A DNA stretch of 64,000 nt, from positions 171,076 to 235,075 of the forward strand of contig JAJYRN010000002.1 of NCBI GenBank assembly GCA_021794095.1. Direction: 5' to 3'. The DNA is from Acidobacteriota bacterium. Lineage in GTDB: Bacteria; Acidobacteriota; Holophagae; Holophagales; Holophagaceae. Position 1 is the first letter of the stretch, and each line of letters starts with the position of its first letter. Below the pieces are notes generated by a model. It did no database searches and had not been told where the DNA came from. It saw only the letters and a program-made list of their open reading frames with translations. Shown here in pieces: positions 49,956 to 57,900 of the stretch. The position numbers and the translations under genes were made by a program.

Positions 49956-51122
49956 TCATGCCACACCTCGCGCGGCAGCCCACTTCCGCTGCAGCCAGAT
50001 CTGGCCCTTGCCGGTCACGAGCGTCTGGGGCACCGGCACATTCCCAATGGCCGAACCCATGTAGATCACATTCTCTACGACCCGGAAATACCCCAACTCC
50101 AGGTACCGCTGGAAGGGGATATTCGCCTTCCCCTGCTTGAAGAGAATCTGCGCCTCCCGCAACCAGCGGTAGAACTTGACCTCCCCTACACCCAGGATTT
50201 TGGCGAACTTGCCGACCGACAAGGTGTCGTCGCAGTTCCGCACCGCCATGGCGAATTCGACTTTGGGAGCGTCCTCCTGGATCTTGGTGGCCTGCTCCTC
50301 CACCTTGTCGGCCAGAATCGCCATGCTGCGAAGGGCCTCCGACATCGAGCGTGGAACCCGCATTTCCAAGTCGCCCACCCGGTAGATCGGATCAAGGGGT
50401 TCCATCTTGTAGGCCCCGGTCTTCCGGATCGCCGGAAGCACCTCGCCGGCAATCCACCGCTGGAAGGGCAGCGCCGCGGGCTTGTCCGAACGGGCGAGGA
50501 AGAAGTAGAGACCATGCTCGGAGAGGCAGAGCATCGGCTGGGTGCCCCCAGGGGTATGAATCGGATTCACCCCCCTCCAGTCATCGGGCACATGCGCGAA
50601 AAGCCTAGCGGCGTTGCTGGTCTCAGCGTAGCCCAGCCGCTCGGCCACATCCTTGGCCACGAACCATGGGGCGCCGCCGATCTCGACCGTGCGGACGGGA
50701 GCACCCTCGAAGGAGAAGGTGTTTACGGAAAAATTCGGGACAGGGCTCACGCTGGCCTCCACGGGAAGGTAGAGAGAGGGGGAAACAGATAGGGAGGGAA
50801 TCGCCGCAGGGAACACCTCGGCCGCCAGCCACCGCCGAAGGGCGCTTCGCTGGGACACAGCCACACGCCTCTCGAAATGGAGGTAGGCGTAGGCAGCCTC
50901 CTCGTTGAAGGAGGACTCGCCGCGTCGAGCCGCAGGCTCGAATTTGGCCTGCCAGATCCCCCTCTGGATCTGCTTGATGGCCGGGATCGCACCATCCCAA
51001 CTCACACCGAGAGCAGCCACCAGATCCTGGGCCGATACGACGACCCCACCCTTCCAGTGCCCCACAAGCACGCGCACATCTGCGCCTCCCGGAGTACGGA
51101 AAACCCTAACGCCGCTCACCAT
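49956..51122 (-). CDS. Phage antirepressor (tandem BRO-N domains plus KilAC)
   Basis: 388 aa. A first BRO-N-like unit (VRVFRTPGGADVRVLVGHW ... HFERRVAVSQRSALRRWLAA), then a complete BRO-N (FEGAPVRTVEIGGAPWFVAK, then DVAERLGYAETSNAARLFAH, LFFLARSDKP-type SEHGLYFFLARSDKPAALPF). C-terminal KilAC/ANT domain (TLSVGKFAKILGVGEVKFYR, then WLREAQILFKQG). Antirepressors release lytic genes from repression. Two BRO-N copies in one protein is unusual. Confidence 0.85.
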   Translation of the reverse strand: MVSGVRVFRTPGGADVRVLVGHWKGGVVVSAQDLVAALGVSWDGAIPAIKQIQRGIWQAKFEPAARRGESSFNEEAAYAYLHFERRVAVSQRSALRRWLAAEVFPAAIPSLSVSPSLYLPVEASVSPVPNFSVNTFSFEGAPVRTVEIGGAPWFVAKDVAERLGYAETSNAARLFAHVPDDWRGVNPIHTPGGTQPMLCLSEHGLYFFLARSDKPAALPFQRWIAGEVLPAIRKTGAYKMEPLDPIYRVGDLEMRVPRSMSEALRSMAILADKVEEQATKIQEDAPKVEFAMAVRNCDDTLSVGKFAKILGVGEVKFYRWLREAQILFKQGKANIPFQRYLELGYFRVVENVIYMGSAIGNVPVPQTLVTGKGQIWLQRKWAAARGVA

Positions 51123-51395
51123 GCGGCCTCCTGTAGTTGACGGGTGTCTAGCCCGTTTATGTCATCCAGAATCAGCCTGGAAGCCGGGGAGTTAGACACC
51201 GCTACAGGAACGGCCCCAGGGATTTCCGCCGCGAACGGACGGTCTTGTATTTCCTGGGCTCCCCGACCATGGTTGGCCGATGGAATGACTTTTCTGTAGG
51301 AGGTGTCTACGCTCCCGGTAGAGAGCCTAACTCTTCCCGCAGGACGCGCAAGGGGGAAAGTGATAGCCTGGGCGGATTCGCACCCAGGAGTCGAA
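51123..51395. promoter_or_regulatory. Divergent intergenic region with GGTGTCTA repeats
   Basis: GGTGTCTA is found at 51143-51150 and 51302-51309, with its inverse TAGACACC at 51193-51200. It separates the antirepressor (minus) and the 51396 gene (plus). Likely operators or promoters for both; the repressor is unknown. Confidence 0.5.
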
Positions 51396-52226
51396 ATGGC
51401 CTCCGAATTCCAGGAGACGATGGAGCGCCTCTTTAAGGAAGCCTTGGATGAGGCTGCATCCGGGCCGAAGGCCAACACCCCATTGGCCATGCGAGAAGTG
51501 GTGAAGGGATGGTTCACCAAGATCGAAGAGACATTCGGGCCCAACGAATTCGAGGAGAACGTGGCTACTGTTCTCGCTCCAATCAAAGAAGGGGCTTCCG
51601 AAAACCCGGAAGAGGAGACAACCGAACTCGTATGGCAGATGGAGCAATTACTGGAGGAGCGCCGGAATCTCAAGCGCATCGTGAGAGGGGCTGTGGATGC
51701 CATGGCCCCATTCCAAGGGCAGATCCCCAATGCGGCCCCAATCCTCCAAGGCGCGCTGCTAGAGGCTCTGATCGCCGAGATAGCCGCACTCCCGCCAGAA
51801 CAGAGGTCGGAGCGCATTGAAAGCATCAAGGCCCGATCAGCCGAGAACCAAAGGCGGAACGAAGAATTCGCCAAGGAGATAGAGGCCAAGGAACAAGCGT
51901 GGCAACAGGCCCGCATCGCCAAAGAGGAGGAATGGCGCAGGCGATCCTTCCGGTGGCTCCTGTTCCCCGTCCCCGGATGGGACGAAAGAACCGAGGAGGT
52001 CAAAGCGACATTTCCGCCGTTCTCCACCGAGGAAGTGGAGGCGATCCGCGCCGTCGCCTTCTCCTGGGAGGCATCAGACCAGCGCCAGAAGCTGCACGCC
52101 TGCCTGTTCGACCACTTCTCCCACCTGAATGCAGATTGGGAATCTATCGTCCGATGGGAAAACGGGTTGGCGTTAGCCTTCCTGTATGAAAGGGAGCCTC
52201 CGTCTGGAGCCATCAACGTCTGGTAG
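51396..52226 (+). CDS. Hypothetical coiled-coil protein (276 aa)
   Basis: ATG 51396 with AGGAG at spacing 5; an earlier in-frame ATG at 51303 is less likely. Long helices (RRNLKRIVRGAVDAMAPF, KEIEAKEQAWQQARIAKEEE) and an alpha/beta C-terminus. No family recognised. It stands alone on the plus strand in the control region, a position often used by lysogeny cargo genes. Confidence 0.6.
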   Translation: MASEFQETMERLFKEALDEAASGPKANTPLAMREVVKGWFTKIEETFGPNEFEENVATVLAPIKEGASENPEEETTELVWQMEQLLEERRNLKRIVRGAVDAMAPFQGQIPNAAPILQGALLEALIAEIAALPPEQRSERIESIKARSAENQRRNEEFAKEIEAKEQAWQQARIAKEEEWRRRSFRWLLFPVPGWDERTEEVKATFPPFSTEEVEAIRAVAFSWEASDQRQKLHACLFDHFSHLNADWESIVRWENGLALAFLYEREPPSGAINVW

Positions 52227-52230
52227 CTCA

Positions 52231-52470
52231 TCACGCGGCCCTCCCGGCAAGCCGATACCGCGCCCCACGACGGCAACCATCCACCTCCACGACGCCCTGC
52301 CGCACCAACCCACGAAGGGCCACCATCACATCAGCCCTAGCCCAATCCCCGATGACGGCAGAGAGCGCCATGGCGCCGATGCACGCCTCGCGCGCCAGGG
52401 CATCCAGAACGCGATCCTGGATGCGAGCGACGGCATTCAGGCGGTACGGGGATTGGAGCGCCTTGCTCAT
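52231..52470 (-). CDS. Small winged-helix-like regulator (79 aa)
   Basis: ATG 52470. RVLDALAREACIGAMALSAV, then ADVMVALRGLVRQGVVEVD and a basic wing (RRGARYRLAGRAA) form a winged-helix pattern. Overlaps the upstream Ner/Cro-like gene by four bases. Confidence 0.6.
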   Translation of the reverse strand: MSKALQSPYRLNAVARIQDRVLDALAREACIGAMALSAVIGDWARADVMVALRGLVRQGVVEVDGCRRGARYRLAGRAA

Positions 52471-52778
52471 GGCTTCCCATCCTTCGGCTGCCGCCCTGTC
52501 GCAAAGTGGGGCCAGACCTTCGCAGGAGGCACCCGAAGGATTCCTGCGACGAAGTAGCAGATCGCCCGGCTGTTGCCCTTGGATATGGCAGCCTGGACCG
52601 CCGGCTGGGAAACTTCGAGCGCCCGCGCAATAGCCGACTTGTTCCACCCCTCCTCAAGCAATAGATAGGTAACTTTCCTGGCCGTCCAAACCCGGGGTGG
52701 ACGAACAGGGCGACTGGATGCATCCTGTTGGGTTGCAAGCGAAGTTGGAGGCGCTTCGGATTCAAATTCACTCTTCAT
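52467..52778 (-). CDS. Ner/Cro-like DNA-binding protein (103 aa)
   Basis: ATG 52778, divergent from the CI-like gene. After a polar N-terminus comes NKSAIARALEVSQPAVQAAI, a helix-turn-helix, and RAICYFVAGILRVPPAKVW, the Ner/Nlp-type continuation. Probably the lytic-side counterpart of the CI-like repressor. Confidence 0.72.
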   Translation of the reverse strand: MKSEFESEAPPTSLATQQDASSRPVRPPRVWTARKVTYLLLEEGWNKSAIARALEVSQPAVQAAISKGNSRAICYFVAGILRVPPAKVWPHFATGRQPKDGKP

Positions 52779-52808
52779 GAACCCAAAACTAACCCTTAAG
52801 GAGATCGG
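52779..52808. promoter_or_regulatory. Very short divergent region between the lytic and lysogenic regulators
   Basis: Only 30 bp separate the start codons of the Ner/Cro-like and CI-like genes. It holds AAGGAG for the CI gene. Promoters must therefore extend into the coding sequences. Operators are not obvious by eye. Confidence 0.5.
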
Positions 52809-53798
52809 ATGCAACCCGAAAATGCACCCATGGGCACACAGGTGAAACTTCCCGAAAGGATCCGATGGGCAAGAAAAGCAGCCGGTCTCACACAAAAGGA
52901 ACTTGGGATTGAAGTTGGAGCCGGGACGGGCATGGCCCCCAAATGGGAACTTGAAGAGAACAACACGAGCTATCGCTGCCCCAACCCGGAGACACTGGAA
53001 GCCATCTCCCTGGCCACCGGGATTCGCCTCGAATGGATCAAGACGGGCAAAGGGGAGCCCTACGACCCAAAGCGCCGGGAGCTGGCCCAGCGCATCCACG
53101 CCCTCATCCTCGAGCAAGGGAGTGGCCAGACGGCGGGGTTCCAGCGGTCGGGCATCGAGCGGCTGGTCCGATCCACTGGCGTCGAAGAGTCCGTCTGGAG
53201 ACGCTGGGAACGTGCCGGCCCCAGGAACCTCCAGGAAGCCATGATCCTCGAGGACGCCATCGGGAAGATCAAGAACCCGGCCTCAAATGCGATCCCCACC
53301 CTTCTCCGCAGCCTCCATGGCGAGGCAATCGCGCCGGTCGCTGACCTCAACTCTCCACGCGTGATCCGCACCCCCCGCGACCAATGGGTCGATGTCCCAC
53401 TGCTGACCACGTGGGCGGCCGCAGGCTTGGGATACGAGAACGGCCAAGCGGAAACCGAAACCGAAATCCGCCTGAGCGCTTCCCATATCCGGAGCGTGCT
53501 GCGGGTTCCTCCGCAGGCCCTCTATGCGATCCATGTCGAGGGCGATAGCATGACCCCCATACTCCAGCCAGGCGATGCGATCTTCATTGACACCCGCGCC
53601 AAGCAAATGGGCGCCGACGGAATCTACCTCATCCGCCAGGACGAGGCCCTCATGGTCAAGCAGCTTCAACGCCTGCCTGGCGGCAACATCCAGGTCGTCT
53701 CCAGAAACCCGGCCTACGCGGCCTACACCATCACCCCTGACAACCACCACGGCTTCGAGATCGTGGGAAGAGTTGTCGGAAAATGCGGGAGGTTGTGA
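52809..53798 (+). CDS. CI-like phage repressor with S24 peptidase domain
   Basis: 329 aa; ATG 52809 with AAGGAG. N-terminal HTH (RWARKAAGLTQKELGIEVG) and a middle linker. C-terminal LexA/CI-like serine protease region: LYAIHVEGDSMTPILQPGDA (Ser in GDSM), then a Lys in EALMVKQLQRLPGG, the catalytic dyad. Self-cleavage during DNA damage would induce the prophage. Directly precedes the A/T-rich gene and integrase. Confidence 0.93.
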   Translation: MQPENAPMGTQVKLPERIRWARKAAGLTQKELGIEVGAGTGMAPKWELEENNTSYRCPNPETLEAISLATGIRLEWIKTGKGEPYDPKRRELAQRIHALILEQGSGQTAGFQRSGIERLVRSTGVEESVWRRWERAGPRNLQEAMILEDAIGKIKNPASNAIPTLLRSLHGEAIAPVADLNSPRVIRTPRDQWVDVPLLTTWAAAGLGYENGQAETETEIRLSASHIRSVLRVPPQALYAIHVEGDSMTPILQPGDAIFIDTRAKQMGADGIYLIRQDEALMVKQLQRLPGGNIQVVSRNPAYAAYTITPDNHHGFEIVGRVVGKCGRL

Positions 53799-53801
53799 AT
53801 A

Positions 53802-54365
53802 ATGAGGATAAATATTATTCCATGGTCTATCGCTGGTGCCATGGCTATTGCGTCAGCAGTTTCTGTATTTTCAATAAAAACAAAAAACAAAACAATAGAA
53901 ATACAATCTAAACAAATAACAGAATTAAACAGTAGAATGAAAATCATTGAAGATGAAATAAACAAAGATAAAAAAGAAAAAGAATTAATGGGGAAAGTCA
54001 AGGAAGAAGTTAAATTTGCAGACAAAATAGCGCGTAATATGTCTGTTGGACGTGGCGAAAAGCAGAAAATTGTATGGTTTGATTCAATTGTTTTAACAAA
54101 ATCAGAATATCAATATCTAAAAATTCTTGAAGATCTGGTTAATGATGGTCAACTGACAGGATTTAGGGCTTATCAAGTATTCAAGAAAGCACTTCTTGAT
54201 AATAGAGCGAATAAGGCGCCGCTGGGAGAAGAAATAAATCATGGATTTGGGTGGGACGGCCCCGAATTCACCCTTACACCTGTGGCGGTAAGAGTTTCTC
54301 AGTATTTTGAATATTTAGACAATCAACACTACATAAAAAACAGAAACAAGAAGATGGTTATGTAA
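53802..54365 (+). CDS. A/T-rich membrane-anchored coiled-coil cargo gene (187 aa)
   Basis: ATG 53802, three bases after the CI stop, with GGAGG upstream inside CI. An N-terminal hydrophobic segment (IIPWSIAGAMAIASAVSVFS) is followed by a Lys/Glu coiled coil (KNKTIEIQSKQITELNSRMK) and a globular C-terminal half. Its DNA is much richer in A/T than the flanking phage genes, a sign of recent transfer. Its place in the lysogeny operon suggests a superinfection-exclusion or defence protein (inference). No family recognised. Confidence 0.7.
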   Translation: MRINIIPWSIAGAMAIASAVSVFSIKTKNKTIEIQSKQITELNSRMKIIEDEINKDKKEKELMGKVKEEVKFADKIARNMSVGRGEKQKIVWFDSIVLTKSEYQYLKILEDLVNDGQLTGFRAYQVFKKALLDNRANKAPLGEEINHGFGWDGPEFTLTPVAVRVSQYFEYLDNQHYIKNRNKKMVM

Positions 54366-54368
54366 ATC

Positions 54369-55478
54369 ATGACAAACTTATACAAGCACGGCCGCGTCTG
54401 GTATTACCGCTTCATGTGGAGCGGAAAGCGATACCACGGCTCCACAGGGTGCGAGGACAAGGCCCTGGCCGTGAAATGGCTGAAGGACTTCCGAGACGGG
54501 TTGGTGGAGGGCACCAGGGACAGCCGCGGCCGGAGCACCGTCCCTACGCTCCTGCAGGCCCTGGAACACATGGAGAAGGATCGGACAACCGGCCATAGCG
54601 AGAGCCACCGCGAGAACATCCGCAGCGACGTCCAGGCCCACATGCAGGCCATCCACGACAAACCCCTGGACGAGATCACCACCCAGGACGTGAAAGCCAT
54701 CCTGAACGGATACCTCGCCAAGAAGAACGTCACCGGGCGCTACAACACCGCCGGGGGAGCAAACCATGTCCTCCGCAGCCTCGGGGCCATCATGGCCTGG
54801 GCCGAGGAAGGGGAGGTCATCGAGCGGAGGGCCTACCGGGTGAAAGCCATCAAGGTCCAGGAAGTGCCGCGGCCCAGCCTCACCCTCGAGCAGCTGGGGC
54901 CCTTCCTGGCGGCGGTCGAGCAGGTGGCGCCCCCGGACGCCCGCGACCTGATTATCCTCGAGGCCGGCATGGGGTTGCGGGAGAGCGAGGCCCGCCACGC
55001 CTTGGTCCAGCACGCCAACCTGCAGCGCATGGAGTTCACCCCCTACCACCCCGAGGTCGGCACGAAGGGGAAGGAGGCGAAGCCGGTTCCCATCCCCGAG
55101 TGGACCAGGCCGCACCTCGCCCGCATGATCGGCGGCCGCAAAGCCGGGTTGCTGGTTCCGGGCCACGGGGAGAACGGAGCCCACGGGCGCCTCTACACCC
55201 TTCACTACGTCAAGCTCGCCGGCGCCCTGATCGGGGTGGTGAACCTCACGCCCCATCGCCTGCGGGCCACCTACGCCACCCTCCTCAGCGCCCAAGGGGT
55301 GCCACCCCGGGAGATCCAGGAGGCCCTGCGCCACAAGCACCTCAAGACGACCTTGCCCTACCTCGTGGCCCAGGGCGGCGATGCGGTGCGCCGCGCTGCT
55401 GACCAGATCGGAACTGCCGCGGGGCTGGTACAGGATTTGGACAACAAATCCAACAGGCAGCCTTTATTCGTGCAATAA
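54369..55478 (+). CDS. int: Tyrosine recombinase (phage integrase)
   Basis: 369 aa. N-terminal SAM-like core-binding domain (TLLQALEHMEKDRTTG), catalytic domain with Arg in ILEAGMGLRESEARHAL, H-x-x-R in LTPHRLRATYATLL, and the final H/Y pair in RHKHLKTTLPYLVAQG. Ends about 12 bp before the tRNA-derived att segment, the usual place for an integrase using a tRNA target. Confidence 0.95.
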   Translation: MTNLYKHGRVWYYRFMWSGKRYHGSTGCEDKALAVKWLKDFRDGLVEGTRDSRGRSTVPTLLQALEHMEKDRTTGHSESHRENIRSDVQAHMQAIHDKPLDEITTQDVKAILNGYLAKKNVTGRYNTAGGANHVLRSLGAIMAWAEEGEVIERRAYRVKAIKVQEVPRPSLTLEQLGPFLAAVEQVAPPDARDLIILEAGMGLRESEARHALVQHANLQRMEFTPYHPEVGTKGKEAKPVPIPEWTRPHLARMIGGRKAGLLVPGHGENGAHGRLYTLHYVKLAGALIGVVNLTPHRLRATYATLLSAQGVPPREIQEALRHKHLKTTLPYLVAQGGDAVRRAADQIGTAAGLVQDLDNKSNRQPLFVQ

Positions 55479-55489
55479 AAACACTTAAA

Positions 55490-55563
55490 AATCGAAAATC
55501 ACGATTGGAAATCGTGTAACGGTCAAAAGCCGTTCGAGGGTTCGAATCCCTCACTCTCCGCCA
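55490..55563 (+). other. Attachment site: 3' fragment of tRNA-Ser(GGA)
   Basis: The sequence reads the anticodon arm CACGATTGGAAATCGTG (anticodon GGA), a long variable arm, T-arm GAGGG-TTCGAAT-CCCTC and the acceptor end with CCA. No tRNA 5' half lies upstream: integrase coding ends a few bases before. This is a displaced 3' copy; the intact tRNA-Ser should be at the left end of the prophage. Confidence 0.9.
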
Positions 55564-55565
55564 AC

Positions 55566-55597
55566 AAACCCCCGTCACCACTAGGTTTCGGGGGTTT
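55566..55597 (+). terminator. Terminator after the tRNA-Ser fragment
   Basis: AAACCCCCG and CGGGGGTTT pair around TCACCACTAGGTTT, followed by TTTC-like residues. It fits the original terminator of the tRNA gene. Confidence 0.7.
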
Positions 55598-55631
55598 CGG
55601 CATCCGGCTGGGGCTCTCATTCAAACAGCTG

Positions 55632-56411
55632 TCAATCCAGGGCCCGGCTCGCATCGGCCTGAACCGGGCCGGTCAGGGGACGGGGTTCTGTGGGCCAGGG
55701 TTGGCCGAGGACATAGCCTTGGCCCCAGGGCACGTCGGCGTCCATGACGGCTTCGAGTTCTTCCAGGGTTTCGATGCCCTCGGCGATGAAGCCGATGCGC
55801 ATCCGGTTCGCGAAATGGGCGAGGGCATTCAGCAGGGCGGCTTGGTAGGGGCGGCGGTGCACCTGCTCCACCAGGCTGCGGTCCGCCTTGATGAAATCGG
55901 GCGCGAGCCGGGCCATGTGGCTGAGGCTGGCCACGCCTGCGCCCAGGTCGTCCACGGCGATGCGCAGCCCCGCGTCCCGCAGGCGCGCGGAATAGCCCCG
56001 GAGGGCGTCCATATCGTGGATGCGCTGACCCTCGGTGAATTCCAGCACCACCCGGTCCGGCGGGAAGGGCAGGGCCTCCAGCCAGCGGGGAAGCGCTTCC
56101 CAGAAGCCAGGGGCTTCGAGGCTGAGCGGTTCGAGGTTCACGAAGTGGAGCAGGTTCGGCACGTCGGTGACCGCCACGGTGCGAAACGTCTCCTCCAGGA
56201 ACCGGAGATCCAGGATCAGGCGATGGGCGGGCTCCAGATCCTGGGCCTGGAGGATGGCGCCCACCGGATGGGCCTCGCCCGTGGGGTCGAGGTGCCGAGT
56301 CAGGTACTCCTGAGCCATCCGCCGGTTGTCCCGAAGGCGGTACATGGGCTGCACATGGGCGACGATCGGGCGTTCGCCGTTCAGCAATCTTTGGAGGATG
56401 CCCTTCGGCAT
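55632..56411 (-). CDS. EAL-domain protein (c-di-GMP phosphodiesterase family, variant motif)
   Basis: 259 aa; ATG 56411 with GGAG at spacing 6. EAL-fold motifs: FVNLEPLSLE, VVLEFTEGQRI, IAVDDLGAGVASLSHM, FIKADRSLVEQ and IAEGIETLEELEAV. The name motif is EYL (RMAQEYLTR) instead of EAL. Most catalytic acidic residues and the Lys are in place, so c-di-GMP cleavage or binding is plausible. First host gene after the prophage. Confidence 0.8.
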   Translation of the reverse strand: MPKGILQRLLNGERPIVAHVQPMYRLRDNRRMAQEYLTRHLDPTGEAHPVGAILQAQDLEPAHRLILDLRFLEETFRTVAVTDVPNLLHFVNLEPLSLEAPGFWEALPRWLEALPFPPDRVVLEFTEGQRIHDMDALRGYSARLRDAGLRIAVDDLGAGVASLSHMARLAPDFIKADRSLVEQVHRRPYQAALLNALAHFANRMRIGFIAEGIETLEELEAVMDADVPWGQGYVLGQPWPTEPRPLTGPVQADASRALD

Positions 56412-56508
56412 GGGGGACTCCGGCACAGGGCCTATTCAGTCTACTGCTTCGGCTGGAGGTGCCTTCGAGTCAAGCCCGGCCGGCGGTAGGCTTTGGGGGG
56501 GAGGCGGC

Positions 56509-57837
56509 ATGAGGACGGTCGTAATGGGTGCAGGGCGATCCGGGCTGACGGCGGCCCGCTATCTGGCGGCGCACGGGCGCGAGGTGGTGCTCACGGACAT
56601 CCGCCCGGATCCTGGCGCCGAGCTGGCGGCCCAGATGGCGCGGGACGGTGTGCCCGGCGTCTGGGGTGGGCATCCCCTGGCCCTCCTGGAGGGCTGTGGC
56701 GAAGTGATCATCAGTCCAGGCATCTCCCGCGGGGTGCCTTTCGTGGTGGAGGCCTCGCGCCGCGGCATCCCCGTGATCGCCGAAGTGGAACTGGCCCACC
56801 GCGTCCTGCGGGCCCGGGCGAATGGCGGCTCCATCCTGGCCGTCACGGGCACCAACGGCAAGAGCACCACCACGGACCTGGCGGCGCACCTGCTGCGCGC
56901 GGCCGGGCTGCCTGCGGTGGCCTGCGGCAACCTGGGCCAGCCCTTCCTGGAGGCGGTGGAGGGCGCGGGGCCCGGCACCCGGTTCGTCGTGGAACTCAGC
57001 AGCTACCAGCTGGAATCCGTGGTGGAATTCCATGCGGAAGCTGCGGCCTTCCTGAACCTCACGCCGGATCACCTGGCGCGCCATGGCGACCTGGAAGGCT
57101 ACCGCCGCGCCAAGCTGCGGATCTTCGAACGGCAAGTCCATGGCGACCTCCGGGTGGTGCCCGAAGCCCATTCCGAATGGTGGGAGGATGCCCCCGGTGC
57201 CGCGGCGACGACCCGCTTCGGCTGGTCCCCCTGCGAGGCCTGGTGCGACGCCGGCGGCACCCTCCACCTCGATGGGGTGGCGCTCCTGTCCCGCCGCGAG
57301 CTGCGGATCCCCGGCGACCACAACGTGGAGAACGCCCTGGCGGCGGCGCTGCTGGCCCGCCACGGCGGCGCGTCCCTCAAGGCGATCCGGGAGGGCCTGC
57401 GCACCTACGCCGGCCTGGCCCATCGCATCGCGTTCTGCGGCGAGAAGGGCGGTGTGCAGGCCTACAACGATTCCAAGGGCACCAACGTGGATGCCACGCT
57501 CACGGCCATCCGGGCCCTTCCGGGACCGCTGGTGCTGCTGCTGGGCGGTACCGACAAGGGCGCCAGCTACGCCCCCCTGCGGGAGGCCCTGGAGGGCAAG
57601 CTGCGGCGGCTGATCTTCCTCGGGGAAGCCATTCCCAAGCTGCAGCGGGACTTGGCGGATCTACCCCATGAGACCGTGCCCGCCTTCGATGATGCGGTGC
57701 GACAGGCGTTGTCCATCGCCCAGGCCGGGGACCAGGTGCTGCTCAGCCCCGCCTGCGCCAGCTTCGACCAGTTCAACAACTTCGAGGAACGGGGCGAGCG
57801 GTTCGAGGCCCTGGTGCGCGACTGGGCCACGGCCTGA
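56509..57837 (+). CDS. murD: UDP-N-acetylmuramoylalanine--D-glutamate ligase
   Basis: 442 aa; ATG 56509 with GGGGAGG. N-terminal nucleotide-sugar site (MRTVVMGAGRSGLTAARYLA), ATP loop LAVTGTNGKSTTTDLAAHLL, ELSSYQLE, the Mur ligase HNVENALAA and C-terminal AYNDSKGTNVDAT followed by LLGGTDKG. Adds D-Glu to UDP-MurNAc-L-Ala in peptidoglycan synthesis. It stands alone here, outside a dcw cluster. Confidence 0.95.
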   Translation: MRTVVMGAGRSGLTAARYLAAHGREVVLTDIRPDPGAELAAQMARDGVPGVWGGHPLALLEGCGEVIISPGISRGVPFVVEASRRGIPVIAEVELAHRVLRARANGGSILAVTGTNGKSTTTDLAAHLLRAAGLPAVACGNLGQPFLEAVEGAGPGTRFVVELSSYQLESVVEFHAEAAAFLNLTPDHLARHGDLEGYRRAKLRIFERQVHGDLRVVPEAHSEWWEDAPGAAATTRFGWSPCEAWCDAGGTLHLDGVALLSRRELRIPGDHNVENALAAALLARHGGASLKAIREGLRTYAGLAHRIAFCGEKGGVQAYNDSKGTNVDATLTAIRALPGPLVLLLGGTDKGASYAPLREALEGKLRRLIFLGEAIPKLQRDLADLPHETVPAFDDAVRQALSIAQAGDQVLLSPACASFDQFNNFEERGERFEALVRDWATA

Positions 57838-57856
57838 AAAACAGGGTGTACGCGGG

Positions 57857-57880
57857 AAGGCCCCCGGAACCGGGGGCCTT
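57857..57880. terminator. Bidirectional terminator between murD and ccsA
   Basis: AAGGCCCCCGG-AA-CCGGGGGCCTT is a perfect hairpin between convergent genes. Confidence 0.75.
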
Positions 57881-57900
57881 CCTGTGGCAAAGCGCCGGGA

